From Branchiostoma floridae (Eukaryota; Chordata; Leptocardii; Amphioxiformes; Branchiostomatidae): DNA of 64,000 bases. The position numbers were made by a program, and so were the translations under genes. Of this stretch, positions 50,719 through 62,812 are shown piece after piece. The stretch is from assembly GCF_000003815.2 (NCBI RefSeq), contig NC_049981.1, positions 28,179,441 to 28,243,440 of the forward strand, given 5' to 3'. The notes below the pieces were generated by a model. It was not told where the DNA came from. It was given only the letters and a program-made list of their open reading frames with translations, and ran no database searches. Position 1 is the stretch's first letter; every line of letters starts with the position of its first letter.

Positions 50719-50818
50719 CTGCAGACGGCGAGCGCCGTGAGAGTGAAGGCCGAGCCGCTGATGGCCACACCCTGCAGCGTGTTGCTCACCCTGCACATCA
50801 GGAAACCCAGACCCTCCT
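50719..50818 (-). CDS. GPCR exon 2: extracellular loop 1 and TM3
   Basis: This 100-nt exon encodes residues 133-166 and joins exon 1 (phase 1) to exon 3 (phase 2). The acceptor is CCTCCAG|AGGAG, chosen because only this AG keeps the frame; the alternative AG two bases later breaks it. The donor is TGCAG|GTAAAG. It carries C141 (position 3.25, partner of the loop-2 Cys) and a TM3 of the form LQGVAISGSAFTLTALAV, close to the NPFF-receptor pattern. C141 and C165 are 24 residues apart, the spacing expected between 3.25 and 3.49, so C165 occupies the place of the Asp/Glu of DRY. The motif therefore reads C-R-Y across the splice junction. It is too short to stand out as an open frame; it was found by translating between splice signals. 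Confidence 0.88.
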
Positions 50819-53800
50819 CTGGAGGAAACACAAACAACACCAAGGGTTATAATATAAGCGACATCGTGGTTGGGGCTGCAATGTCTTTCTGAAGGAACGT
50901 AATTTTTGACGAGTTTGCTTAGTGCAAGGCTACATAAACCACGTCTAACGCTCACCATAGCACCATCTTTCTCCTTAGTCAGAAACATCAAGGTTATAAT
51001 TAGGCGAGCTAATAAAACTGACTCAAAAGGCGACGCAAGGATTACGAATGTTTCTCGAGAAATATAATTCCCTGCCCCATTTAGGCCGGACCCCTACTCT
51101 TTCCAATAAGTGTGGCGGGTTCTTATAGGTGTTTGTACTGTGGTGTGAATGTCCTCAAACATTAGACCTCCATTATTATCCCGGGGACATCACAACAGGC
51201 TCATCACTCAGATACATCCGATGAAGGTTATGTTATCTATCCAGCATGTTGTATTCGATCCAACCACTACTTCTTATCTGCTCACGTTTTGATTGTTGAC
51301 ATTGTGGAAAATGTAGAATACCAAGTCAAAATCGATCATCGATTTTGGCAAAAACACAATTATTTTATGTAGTGGTAGAGATGGCATACTAGTCTTTACC
51401 TTACTTGAGCGTTTGCAATTGACTTAGAACATGTTTATTTAGATTGCAACCTAATGTGCTGCGTAAGATCAAGTGTCATTTTGGAGTGTTGGGTTTCGTG
51501 TTAGCTGTTAGACAATTGTAACTAAGTCGAGAATGGTTCCAGTTTGCTAATTATAATCATCGGCGTACATGTGCAAGATGGACACTGCATCGGGTCATCA
51601 TTTACATTCATGAGATCTAACATCCTTTCTTGTAGCGTGCCCGATATGTCCGTGTGGTCTAACGTACGACCTACTTAATTGAAAGCGATAGCCCTTTTGG
51701 CATCGTTTCATCGCACCATGTTCCCGTCAATTCTCATCTAGATTGGCTCCAAGTAGTCATATCAAATGAAAGCACATCGTTGAAAGTCACGCAGCGTCGG
51801 TATCGCAACATTTGAGAGATCTAGTCATATTAACGCCGCCAACGCTAATTACTTGGAGTAAGCTCTTCCTCGTAACTCCAGGGGTAAAGTTAAGATTTAA
51901 TGTGTTTGGCATCCTTTCTGAATTGCTTTTTTAGTGAGGCCAGTTCCGTATGGACTTTAATCGATGTGTAGTCCATGCATGTCCTTGATAAAGGAGTTAT
52001 CTGTGTACTCTTCAGTATTGGTTCTGCAGTGTTCAGCTTGTGAGATACTAAGCACGACACAAGGAACTTTTGCTTCCTTTAGATATCTACTTTTGTCCTT
52101 CCGGAGTGATTTCGGGGATGCCGATTGATTGTTAAGGATTTGAAATGTTCTTTAATTGTCATTTGCATCTGGAATCAATTTATCTTAGTTGGTAATGAGT
52201 CCTCGAGGACGCTATGTTGAGCATTGCAATTCTACGTCTACATCTACAGAGTACAATGCAAAGCACCTCGCGGGGCATAGTGCTCAGGGAGTGAGGTATT
52301 CCCCCCAAAATGGTGTATGAAAATAAAACAATCAAGAAAACAGTGTACGTAGTCATAATGCTCCCTGTGCGAGTTCCCCGCATACTGGGTCCAGGTAAAT
52401 GAATGCCTAGGGAAGCTAGAAGAGTGCATAGACTAATATTGCTCATCAAGCGGCAGGTGGTTTGTAGTCAGGGGTAATTATAGAGATTGCAGTACCCCAA
52501 CTGGGCTATTGAAGAAAAAAGACTATCGATTTTGTTAAGAATTGTGAATAAGTCCCCAATGTGGACAATGGACAGAAGGCTTGAATAGGTACTGTGACTT
52601 GTTGATTGGCATGAAAAAGTCATCTACTGGCTGATGAACTGAACGCAAACTGGTTATGATGATCCAGAAAATTCTTTTCCAAATCGTCTCTCTTATCAGC
52701 ATACAAGTCCATCTGGGTTGGTACAAACTTCAACATGAATCGCTGATGAGCTTCCATGCTGGTTATGACTATGATAAATACATTATAAAATTCATCGCAA
52801 TCTCAAGAGTTTTATAAGTCGTATTGGAGACCTTGGCCTATCGCTTGTCTTTATAATCACTGAACTTTATTAAATTTCATGACAATTATGGACTTTTTTT
52901 ACGATCACAGATCTATCTACTTTATCAGTGACCCCTTGTATCGTCCTGGTAAAATATGGCATTGCAATATTGAAAAAGCTACCAGTTCATATTCAATCTG
53001 TCGTGACATTTTGCAACCAATCTCTGGTGACATAACGTTCATTTGCATTTTCATGTATGTAGCTAGACATTGCTATGCTGTAATAATATTACAGCATAGC
53101 AGTTATATAGTTATATTACAACATTACTAATATTGACTTTCGGCAGCCCAATGGCTTCAGAAAGTAGGCGTTATGTGCAAGGATGATACTTTGACCATGG
53201 GACCGAACCTGAGCGTGTGGCCACAACGTACGGGGGGAGGGGGAGTTACGACTCCCTCTGCCATTGGATGGGGCCGAAGCAAAGAAACTTTTATTCTGTT
53301 CTCCAGTAAATTGCTTCATGGTCTGAGATCATGTGTTGAATGTGCTAAAGGTCGGCTTCCAGCGCTGCACATAAAGTGCATGTATTCACCGTATATCACA
53401 TTTATAACATACTTCCTGGACACAAAGAATGGGGCATGTGAAGGATGGCAGAGCAATGTTCACGGCGTTCTACTCTTTGTGAATACAAATATCATACAGA
53501 GATAGAGGATTTTTAGAAATGAATCATTGATATTCATATTCATTTCAAATCATTCGTACATTGTTGAATTCATTACTGTACTAAGATGCAATGCTAGCAA
53601 TTACAACCTTAAATATTGTTGCAGTTCTTGTAATTATCAACCCTTACTTGATGGTTGCTTTATGAAAGGCAGATCGCTCACAATCAACGTTATGCAGTAA
53701 ATATTGCAACAAATTACTCACGGGACCAACTAATAGTGGGTATAATTGCTGATCATGATCGAATTTTGATGATTTGTCTGCTTCGATTTTTTTAAGAACG

Positions 53801-54719
53801 AAGACTGAGGTAAAATAACAGACGTGCCTTCAAAAGGACGTTAATCTGTTGCAGGCCTTTTACAGCGTGATATATCGCATCGTTATTGGTATTTTTACTA
53901 CTTTCCTACAAGATTTGTATCACTTAAGCTCCGCGGCTTTCCATTGTCAAACTCGAAGAATTTCTTCCTGTCATCACGCTGCGAAGTGCGTGCCCTAACC
54001 AGTGAAATGAGGTACAACAGAGCAGCCATAAATCTTGGGCGTTATGCACATTGAGGAATTCTGTGGGTCCGTGAATACTCCCAGCGGGATCCAGCAGTAA
54101 AGAAGTTGGGCGATTACTGTCATTTCTGTCGGTGAGTAACGCATAGGAGATTACAATAATTGGAAAACTTTCGCACTCAGTGGGGTGCCATAAGATAGGG
54201 GATAGCTCCAGATAGATGGCGATAGACTACGTGTTCCAAGTTGTGATGTGATAACTCTTGGCGCACATACAAACCGCACTGTAGGAACTGACAGATTCCG
54301 CTCATCCAGGTGAACAGCATGATATACAGTTCATTTGGGACTATCGTCTTTTTAATGTTTCCTCTTTTCTTTAGTCGTAAAAAATAAATTGGCATCGTTG
54401 AGGAAAAATAAGACAATGACGTTCCATGCAAGACAGGACGTTACCTTCAGGGAGGATCCGTACTCATTTATTTATTTATTTAATTGCTTGTTCAAGTACG
54501 TACCGGCTATGAGGTACGTGTAGGAACTAGATGCACAATGTGCCTAAGAGAAGAGTAAGAGAGCCCCTAGGAGTATAGCTCGTGGCTGGAAAATGAAACA
54601 TAAAATGTATACTCAATGTTTATATCAAGGTTTCATTACTCACTCTCGCAATCATTATCAAGGGCAATAGTTCCAAAATATGAAAGTTAACAGAAGTAAA
54701 GCATTAAAAGGATCCTTAC
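50819..54719 (-). other. GPCR intron 1 (phase 1, about 3.9 kb)
   Basis: Bounded by GTAAGG (54719 downward) and CCTCCAG (ending 50819). Contents: a TTTA-type tail at 54469-54485, a short perfect palindrome at 53071-53101 and a C-tract-free, otherwise unremarkable sequence. The open frames inside (for example 53173-53505 and 54177-54431) show no recognisable domain or coding pattern. Confidence 0.85.
53071..53101. repeat. Perfect palindrome, 14-bp arms
   Basis: TGCTATGCTGTAAT, a 3-base spacer AAT, then ATTACAGCATAGCA. It lies in GPCR intron 1. Confidence 0.9.
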
Positions 54720-55116
54720 CTTGTGAAAAGAAGGGGTGGAAGAGGTCGTACGGTATGCAGAATATGCCAACAAGTAGGTCCGCGAATCCCAGGTTAAATA
54801 CAAAACAGAGGGCCGGTGTCCTAAGATGTGGCTTCCTCCTGATTAAGAAAACTAGCAGTAGGTTCCCGAGGATACAGACAATGAACACCGTCAAATAGGC
54901 GACAAGGTGGAGCATTATGGCGGGAAGGGGCGACCCTTTGTCAACTGGCCCCATCTGGTATCCATCCGTAACGTTTATTGTGCTGATCCCATCGGAGCGG
55001 TTTGTCTCTGTGGGCATCTTGTCGCATGCTGGAGGCACAGTCGGCATGACGGTTGTGGTGAACACCACCAGGTCATCTCGTGGCGCTTGCATCTTTAAAG
55101 TCGGACTGCATTGCAT
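54720..55116 (-). CDS. Rhodopsin-class GPCR (RFamide/NPFF receptor-like), exon 1: N-terminus, TM1, TM2
   Basis: First coding exon of a 407-residue receptor for a (probably peptide) ligand at the plasma membrane. Residues 1-132: an extracellular N-terminus with two N-glycosylation sequons (N39-R-S, N48-V-T) and no signal peptide; TM1 about 66-92 with the GN pair (N85, position 1.50); TM2 about 101-124 with NLGFADLL (D113, position 2.50) followed by VGIFCIP, typical of the NPFF/RFamide receptor group. The ATG at 55116 is the first after an in-frame TGA at 55125-55123; its -3 base is T. Met9 has A at -3 and may be the true start. The exon ends CAA G|GTAAGG (phase 1), and exon 2 restores a Glu codon. 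Class A assignment is firm; the exact subfamily and ligand are inferred. Confidence 0.9.
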
Positions 55117-57289
55117 CCAAAGTCAAGCGATTTCCTTGAAACTATCTCCGACTTTGCCCGAACGGTTCTTCTCCAAGCGCCGTCGCGACCGTGATCTAAG
55201 CAGACATGACAGATTGCTAATGTATCCATGGCAGCTACGGGCCCATATCGACATAATTGCAAAGATATTACGGGAGTAGCCACATAACGTCCTGCGGGCG
55301 TACATCACTGCAGGCCGGTTCTATAACCACCAGATTCCCCCAAAGCACATTCGGATCGACTCAACAAATGTGGTACGCCCGGGAAAAGGATTTCAGATAC
55401 ACCAGGCCGATCTTGTGGTCAATTTAGTCATCCCCTGTGGCCATCGAATTGTTCTGATATGATATGCCTCTCCATTAGATACGACTGGGGCAACAGATTC
55501 CAGCTACATGATAGTCTCCCACCACCGCCGGCACAAACCCCGCAGTATCTACACTCCACCGCACGGGTGGACTGGTTCAGCCCAGAATCCCCACGCCTTA
55601 CCGCAAACGTTCAAACATCCCACACTCTCCAAACTGTCACGAGCGCTGTCTCCCCAAAGACGAACATATAGAACAGCTTTGGTCGGAACTTCCGTTGACG
55701 GCATACGCCCTACCACAGCAGTCTTAGTCCACATCCATACGCGCAACATTAAACAGCGATGGCATCCCAATGGATAACATCCTGTCCCCTAGCGGAGTCA
55801 GCATGTTCAACAAATGTGGCAGGAGTCGATTGAATTCACCCGAGCAAGAAATTCGCGTGAGTAAACGACTGGGTCCGATGAATTGTACATTAAGGTATAA
55901 GACGAGCAGCTACGCGGGGGGATTGAGCATTGCTGGCGACTGATGAGGAACCGCAAAGGAGCCCAAGTGCATCACACCACCATCTGTAACGGCTCTTTGT
56001 TTCACATCGCCCAAAGCCGGCAATCCTGGCCTTCACTAAGCCCACAGACAGGGAGAGTAGTTTCCAGTCGGACTGTAATCCCCCAGCCTTCCCACCAAAT
56101 ACCACTCATGTTTCTGAGGGTTTGCCAAACTCATTAAGATTCATATTTGATAGTCGCCATTAGACAGAACAGAACAGCTGTATTTAGACGTATTGCAGCG
56201 GCCGTTATTAACAGAAATATCTCGCTGAAAGGCCACTTTACCCCCCTGGTGCGTGGCCTTCATAAATATGCACCTGTAAAACCTGTAAGTATATGTCAGC
56301 TCTGGCTTATATTCCGTGCAGTAAACGTGCCAATTTACCTTATCTTCTAAACTATTGCCCCGTAAATGTATTGCCGTTACTTTTATAAGATATGGGCGTT
56401 GTGTAGTGCTATCTTGGAAATGAGTCTTCACTCTCCACTGATGAGAGACTTAGTACCTGCACAGGGAGCCGCACATCTGTGTCCCCTCGGGAGCACTGCT
56501 TGATATTTAAAACGATAAGCCCACTCCTCACCACCGCGGCTAACCGTTTGATGTGCGGAAATCTGGCCTATATGGTGGTACTTCGCATTTCCAATATCTC
56601 TCCATGTGATTCGTATATCATTATAAAACAGCGCGCGTACTCTCTGTACTAGAAATTAATTACTGTTAGAGATTAGATCTTGTTTACAACGATCATGTAT
56701 GATAAACTACCCATATGTGTATACGTAACGTTACATGCTATGTAGGTGGAGATACGTCGACGTAGATCTATCCTGAAAAGGCGGGATGGGCACTGCCGCG
56801 GGCTTTGGATTGAAACGTAGTGCTCATCCCATCTGTCTTACGGTGTTTTCAATGGAATCCATAGTCAAGTGTTAACATTCTCTTTAAATATTTCTACGGA
56901 ATGTCTACATTACATTACAAAAACTCCACGACACACTCACATCGAAGCACCCCATTATGGCCAGTATCAAGCTTTTGACAGAATCAGAAATATGACAATC
57001 AAATGTTCTTTGACGTTACAGCGACCTATTCACAGACAATATGATATCATGGGCAACGAGAGCTCTGCGTCAGCGTATAAAACTTGAGAGTTGCGGCGTG
57101 GTCTTATAACAAGAGCCCTTGTCACTATGTCTTATTGTCTGCTCAGACATGACAATTCTCTTGTCGACGTTATTTGCCTGAGGCAAGATCGATTCAACAT
57201 ACTACAGCAGACCAACAGGCACTAGTACTTTAGCCATGCTGACAAGAGTATCTGTTATGCACTGTCTCCTTTCTAAGGATGAAACGAGA

Positions 57290-57293
<4 letters not shown>
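55117..57293. other. 5' flank of the GPCR gene
   Basis: An in-frame TGA precedes the start codon by two codons. No TATA box or upstream exon could be assigned. Numerous short overlapping frames at 55459-56137 show no domains. Confidence 0.5.

Positions 57294-57355
<62 letters not shown>
57294..57355. repeat. (AT)n microsatellite
   Basis: About 31 AT units. The Tyr-Ile repeat frames across it are artefacts. Confidence 0.97.
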
Positions 57356-57361
<6 letters not shown>

Positions 57362-60300
57362 CCGGCGTGACATTTCTTTTCTGGGAATATATGGAAGAGT
57401 GGTTTGGACTTGTGGACAATGTGAGGCCGCGAAATGGTGGCAAGAGTTATGCACCTTATCCACAGTTTCTGATTTTGAGTGATCCAACAAGTACTTCTTT
57501 TTTTTTTAAACAAAACATGTAAACATGAAAAAAGAAATGCACCAGGTTGATGTATTTTCATCATAACATTGTAATTCACATACATACATATATACATCGA
57601 AAAAAAAAGTATTTATAAACTGAACAAGGAAGTACAATGATTACCACACATCCTTACTCCAACTGTCCAAAGCCAGAATCTGAGTGTACCGTACAAAATG
57701 TCTGTATCAAATGTCCTCACTCAGATCGCAAATTTTGCCAGCTGTAGACACACAAAAAAGGCTGGTGGTAGGTTTCATCGGATAACAGGAAACACAACGT
57801 TTATGTCCTAGGCCTAGGAAATGTGATTAAGCCTGACATCACCTGCAATATCTGAACAATGCTAATGAACACCTGTCTCATTTTCTTTCACCACAATAGA
57901 CTTATGAAACTAATAAACCTGAAACTAGTAGACTTAGGACTATCAAAACAGCTTCTTTCAAATGTAATGGTGCATTGATCACTAGTGTACAGTTACATTT
58001 TAAGTAGTATGTATTTTTGCTTGGCTTTAACAGCTTTTCAAGAGACTTAAATATAAGATGTTGTTTGATTATGAATAACAATCGTATTAGATCATGGCCA
58101 TTCCCCTCATTAAATTCACACAAAAGTCAATTTCTTGGCTGGTGTCCCGTTTAACAGCTTTTGGCGTCGTTCATCAGCAACTGGCTTAACGAGAACATTC
58201 AAAAGGGATGCTGTCTAACTTGATATTCAACATCATTCATTCATCAACAAGGTTATAACAAAGTGACGGGCAGATACCTCGTGGGGCTGTATCAGTTTAG
58301 TCAGGCTTTCATTTATGACGCATTTCCCTCCCGGTAAAAGCAAATGTCAAACAACGCTCTTACTTGTAAAATGCAGCTTCACAGAAAAGAAGTCCCATGT
58401 CATAAATCCCACCAAGACAGCCCGGTGACCATGATTTATAGGATACAGATTCCACGGAGATACACAATTGCCAAGCTCTCTTTGATCACCGATGAATCCA
58501 TCTATCATCGCTTCCACAGAGTATCAAGTGGGGACAGCACAATTGCCATGAAGAATTGTCGTATAAAGCACGCCTTAAAGTATCATGCTTATCAGGCTAA
58601 TGGTGATGCACCAGATAATGTATTAAGATATGTTTTGCCTGCGGACCCATGCAAGATCCTGTCATCTCGGCTTGACAGGTAATAACAGCATTCGAGTCGT
58701 CTAGTTTTCTCCATCGCCCAGGTAATACTATCTGCCAACAGTCAATGTTTGAGGAAATGGCGGTTACTTTTCATCTGCTGTAGAAATTGCGATCGATGTC
58801 TCCCCGGCAGCAGGGGTCATGGCATGCATGTCTAGGACAGTTTCTGTCCGCTAACGCAAGGCAGAGAATTGTCTCTGTGTCATGGACGCTGTTCTGACAT
58901 ACTCTCATACTGCTGTTCTGGGCGTCTAAGGTTAAAAGCATGAGCGTGTGGCCGCCATTCCTCAGTAAGCAAATATTCCCCGGTATCTGCTCAAAAACTA
59001 GGCGTGAAATTGGAAAAGGTTCAGGGCTGGTTGGGTATCGTGAATAAAGGTAACTTATGACATCTTAGTAAATACATTAGACATCAGAAACGAGACAAAT
59101 CATATGGCAAATAACGGTCGTTCTCCCATCGCAAATGTGCATATCAGGAATCCGTCAATTCATCAACAGACTTAGAAGAGTTGAATTACTTGACTAAAAT
59201 GTAATGGAAAGTAAACGTTATCCGACCTGTTACCTAGAGACGTTTAGCACATTATGAGTACAGCGTACGGCAGTAATTCCTTGTACACACCCACACATAC
59301 ACGTACAGGAACAAGCAGGCAAACCGCAGCCCAAGGCCACCAGAAAAGTTCGACTGTAGACATCCTGCCAAACATTGTAGACTCTTCAATTATAGATAAA
59401 CAATAATCCTTGAAAACCAATTCAACATGTGTTCCTATGCCCAGCGGGAAAATGAAGGCGTCACGGCCATACTATAGAAAGCAATATCGGTATGCCCAAT
59501 TTTCTCCCAGCTTCGGGCTCCAGCCTCATGTAATATTTACTGGCAGCCCCATCATCTTCAAATGCTCCAGGTATAATCAACAAGGCTTAAGACCGGTGCG
59601 CCCGCAGATCAATTATAGATACGTCCTAATCCAGCTAATCCCGCTATAGGTTATGATACAACTTTACTTTCCTGCTAGGAAACGTCAAAAGTCGTTATGT
59701 TCACCAGAACAGTTTGCGTGGATTATAGCTACTGTTCAAACAACCAGAGCTATACGCGGCCATTCTCGCCTTCAGGGCTTATATATATTCATTTGTCAAT
59801 CAATGAAAATGCACTGGACTGTAGCAAACGTATAGATACAACAGAGAAAAACTGTGTTATCACTAAATCATAACAATTGATATCATATGTGTCTATCATA
59901 GTCTCATCGGAAGTGGTTCTATGTATCTAATCAGCCCTTGGGGGGTATTTCAAGAGGTTGGTACGGCAGCCCACAAAGTTGCTTGTACCAGACTTACGAA
60001 TTTAATGCTGCATGAATACTCAAATCCGTCTGAGTCTTATGAAGTATAGACGTTGTCTGCTCAACTGCTTCCGTACGCCCTCTTTCCATTATAAACGCAT
60101 CAGAGCCCCTTTTGTGTTACCGCACTACTTAAGCGTTTACTTCACTGTCATTAGATAGATGTCGTTGCTGTGGGCAATCTGACAACGTCGAGACGTCAAC
60201 TTCTTTCATCTATTATCGCCGTCGTCTCCATTGGAAACCATCATATCACATCGTCATTTCATGTCTATTACCTCTGATAAACAAAGCATTTCAACTGAAG

Positions 60301-61606
60301 CACGCAGAGCACTAGAAACTCCCACAGAATACGTAGACGACTTATCTCCTCAAAGATTAATCCGAAAGAGAATTACGAATTCTTAGCATGTCCCTAATTT
60401 CTCCGGATCTGTAATGTTACTTCAGATATTTATTTTACCTGCACAATTGTGTCATACAACGAAAAGAAACATCACTGGCTTATAGTTTGTGAACTAATTT
60501 GATTATACCAACATTTGAGAACATAGCAGTACTATCAGACAAATGGAGGACAGATTCCCATAGTGCCTCTGTTTAGCCACGAATATAAACCTACAGTACA
60601 CAGTTTACAGCAAAGAATACCTGGTGGTAGCGATTTCGTTACAATGAAGGTATCCTATTTTAATAGGAGGTGTGCGCAATGATCCATAGCTTAAGGCGGT
60701 GAACTGTTTATCTACTCACTACAAGTGTACGTAATTGCTGTGCTGTTGTATCTGAGGCACTTTAGGGTCTGGGTCTGGCGCCTACTTAGAGGGATACTGT
60801 CAAATATAACGTCAAAAATCTTGTCATGAATAGCACTCAGAACAGATAAAACGCATAATGTACTGTTATTATAGCTTGTGGGAATTTATATAGAAAATAT
60901 GCAGGTATCGTAGCAATGAATAGTTCCATTACCAGAATTTTAACTAAAACCCATGTGTGAACCGAACTTCAGTAACTGCATTAAATTGAGCCAATTAACG
61001 AACAGGGGTACATCAACCGCATAAAACCTGGCTTAATTCTGTCTCACGGATAAGACTATTAGTCAAGTATACGCAGACTTGTTCAACATTATGTTCTTTC
61101 CAAGTAAAACAAGCAATAAGTTCCTCTTGGGTGTACGAAAGTGGTTTTCTATTAGAATGCTCCATATAGTTTCTCATCAAAATGGGGTTCTCAAGTAAGT
61201 GGCAACATTATGGTATCCTTAAATCATACCAACATACATCATGTTTATTATACGGTTAGACAGCCCAACCTTGACATTGGATGTTGGTGAGGGGTAGAGC
61301 TTTCTTAATACTATGAACTTTAACTTATGGCGTTACTTCAAGAAAACTCACTGATATGACTGGAAGGCCGTGAGTTAGCGTTATTGCAATAGCTGGCATT
61401 AAGTGTGCCTACTGTGATCCGCCTGTCCTGCTGTAATGTCCAGCTGGTCAGTTTTAATCTGGAACCATGTTACTGGTCAGTCAGTCGTGACATAGGCCTT
61501 GACTGGTGGCCAAATGTCGCAATCACTACAGCGGCCAAGTTGAGCAGGGCTTTCAGACAATCGATTGAGTTATAAGTGAACATCTGCTGTCTGGGGAACG
61601 TAACGA
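57356..61606. other. No supported gene
   Basis: Open frames at 58344-58682 and 59410-59649 have no recognisable content. No repeats with clear ends were found. Confidence 0.55.
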
Positions 61607-61643
61607 TGTGTGTGCGTGTGTGTGTGTGTGTGCGCGCGCGCGC

Positions 61644-61674
<31 letters not shown>

Positions 61675-61684
61675 TGTGTGTGTG
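61607..61684. repeat. (TG)n(CG)n(TG)n alternating purine-pyrimidine tract
   Basis: 78 bp of strictly alternating sequence with a CG core at 61632-61658, a strong left-handed (Z) DNA candidate. Confidence 0.95.
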
Positions 61685-62589
61685 ATTTGTGAGTGTGTAT
61701 GAAAGCACACTAGGTCATGGTATCATAACTGAGACATCACATTGAAAATTGCCTTTCCAATTTTCTTTCCACTACATCAACGGTCTCATATTTACCAACA
61801 TGCATGACCACCAACATGCTATTTGTGCAGGCGGTTTTATGACTGCTTTCTCCATAGCTTATCGTGTAAGCACGTGTATGTTGGTCATGATTTTACAACT
61901 GTAGCCGACGTTACAGCTGTCGGCATGGTAATGATGTCTGCATGTTTGAGTTAGTTTAGAAACCAGATTAGACATACTGGCCGTAAAGATAGTCATCGTC
62001 TCCTTCTAAAGCCAGCACGAGGCAAGTAATGTTGGATGCCCCAACGCTCCTCTGCGTAGTCAATAAGTCGAGAGATTTTGTTGGTTTGGTTGCGATGGTA
62101 AAATAGAAAGGTAAACATTTCGCGAAAATGCAGAATGTTTCCCTGCAGCCTTTTGTCAAGCCAATCTCACAGAATACTTTACCATTAGGCTCCATCTACA
62201 GTATTGTGTGTGAGTAAAAAGAGCTTCAGGCCGCTAGTTCATTAACATAATTTATGCAACTGGAGTCACTTATTGAAGACTGCGGTAATGTTTCGTGAAA
62301 CATTTTGGCATATGATGAATTATGTGTAACTGTTCTTTACAAAATCAGTTTCTTTTTGTGCATTTTCGTACATAGATGTGATATACCCATCTAAGGAAAG
62401 GTTTAACCACATTATTCAAGTATACATAGACAATTTCTACATTGATAGCGCTCAGCCATACAGCTATTTGCTTTTTTAAACAAAATAAGAAGAAATGGGA
62501 AGAAGAAGAACATACCAGCAAAAGCAATACATTTTCTCTATCGGAAAAAAACATAACTACGGATGGCTAGGTAGTGTTCCCATCAATAC

Positions 62590-62812
62590 ATGATGTCGCT
62601 GCGACCGTATGGTGACAGAGCGATTTGACAGATCGTTCAACGATTTGCATAATATTAGCTAAAATGAACCTTTTCAAAAACGCCTTTTTTGTTTTGTTTC
62701 AGTCATACTTTTTCATTTTGCATAATTTTCCAAATTTGAAATCATAGCCACGCTAGTCCGGTTCAGGTCGCAGCGAGATCACCATCTGATGGAAAGGGAG
62801 GCTAAATGAACA
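62590..62812 (-). mobile_element. MITE-like core-family copy 13
   Basis: Reverse orientation: ATGTCGCTGCGACCG, GTGACAGAGCGATTTGACAG, ATCGTTCAACGATTTGCATA, AAACGCCTTTTTTGTTTTGT, TTCAGTCATACTTTTTCATT, then CAGGTCGCAGCGAGATCACC and ATCTGATGGAAAGGGAGGC. The ends are inverted to each other. Full-length. Confidence 0.65.

Noticed and set aside
57202-57597. 131-codon frame with Tyr-Ile repeats
   Set aside because: Runs through the AT microsatellite.
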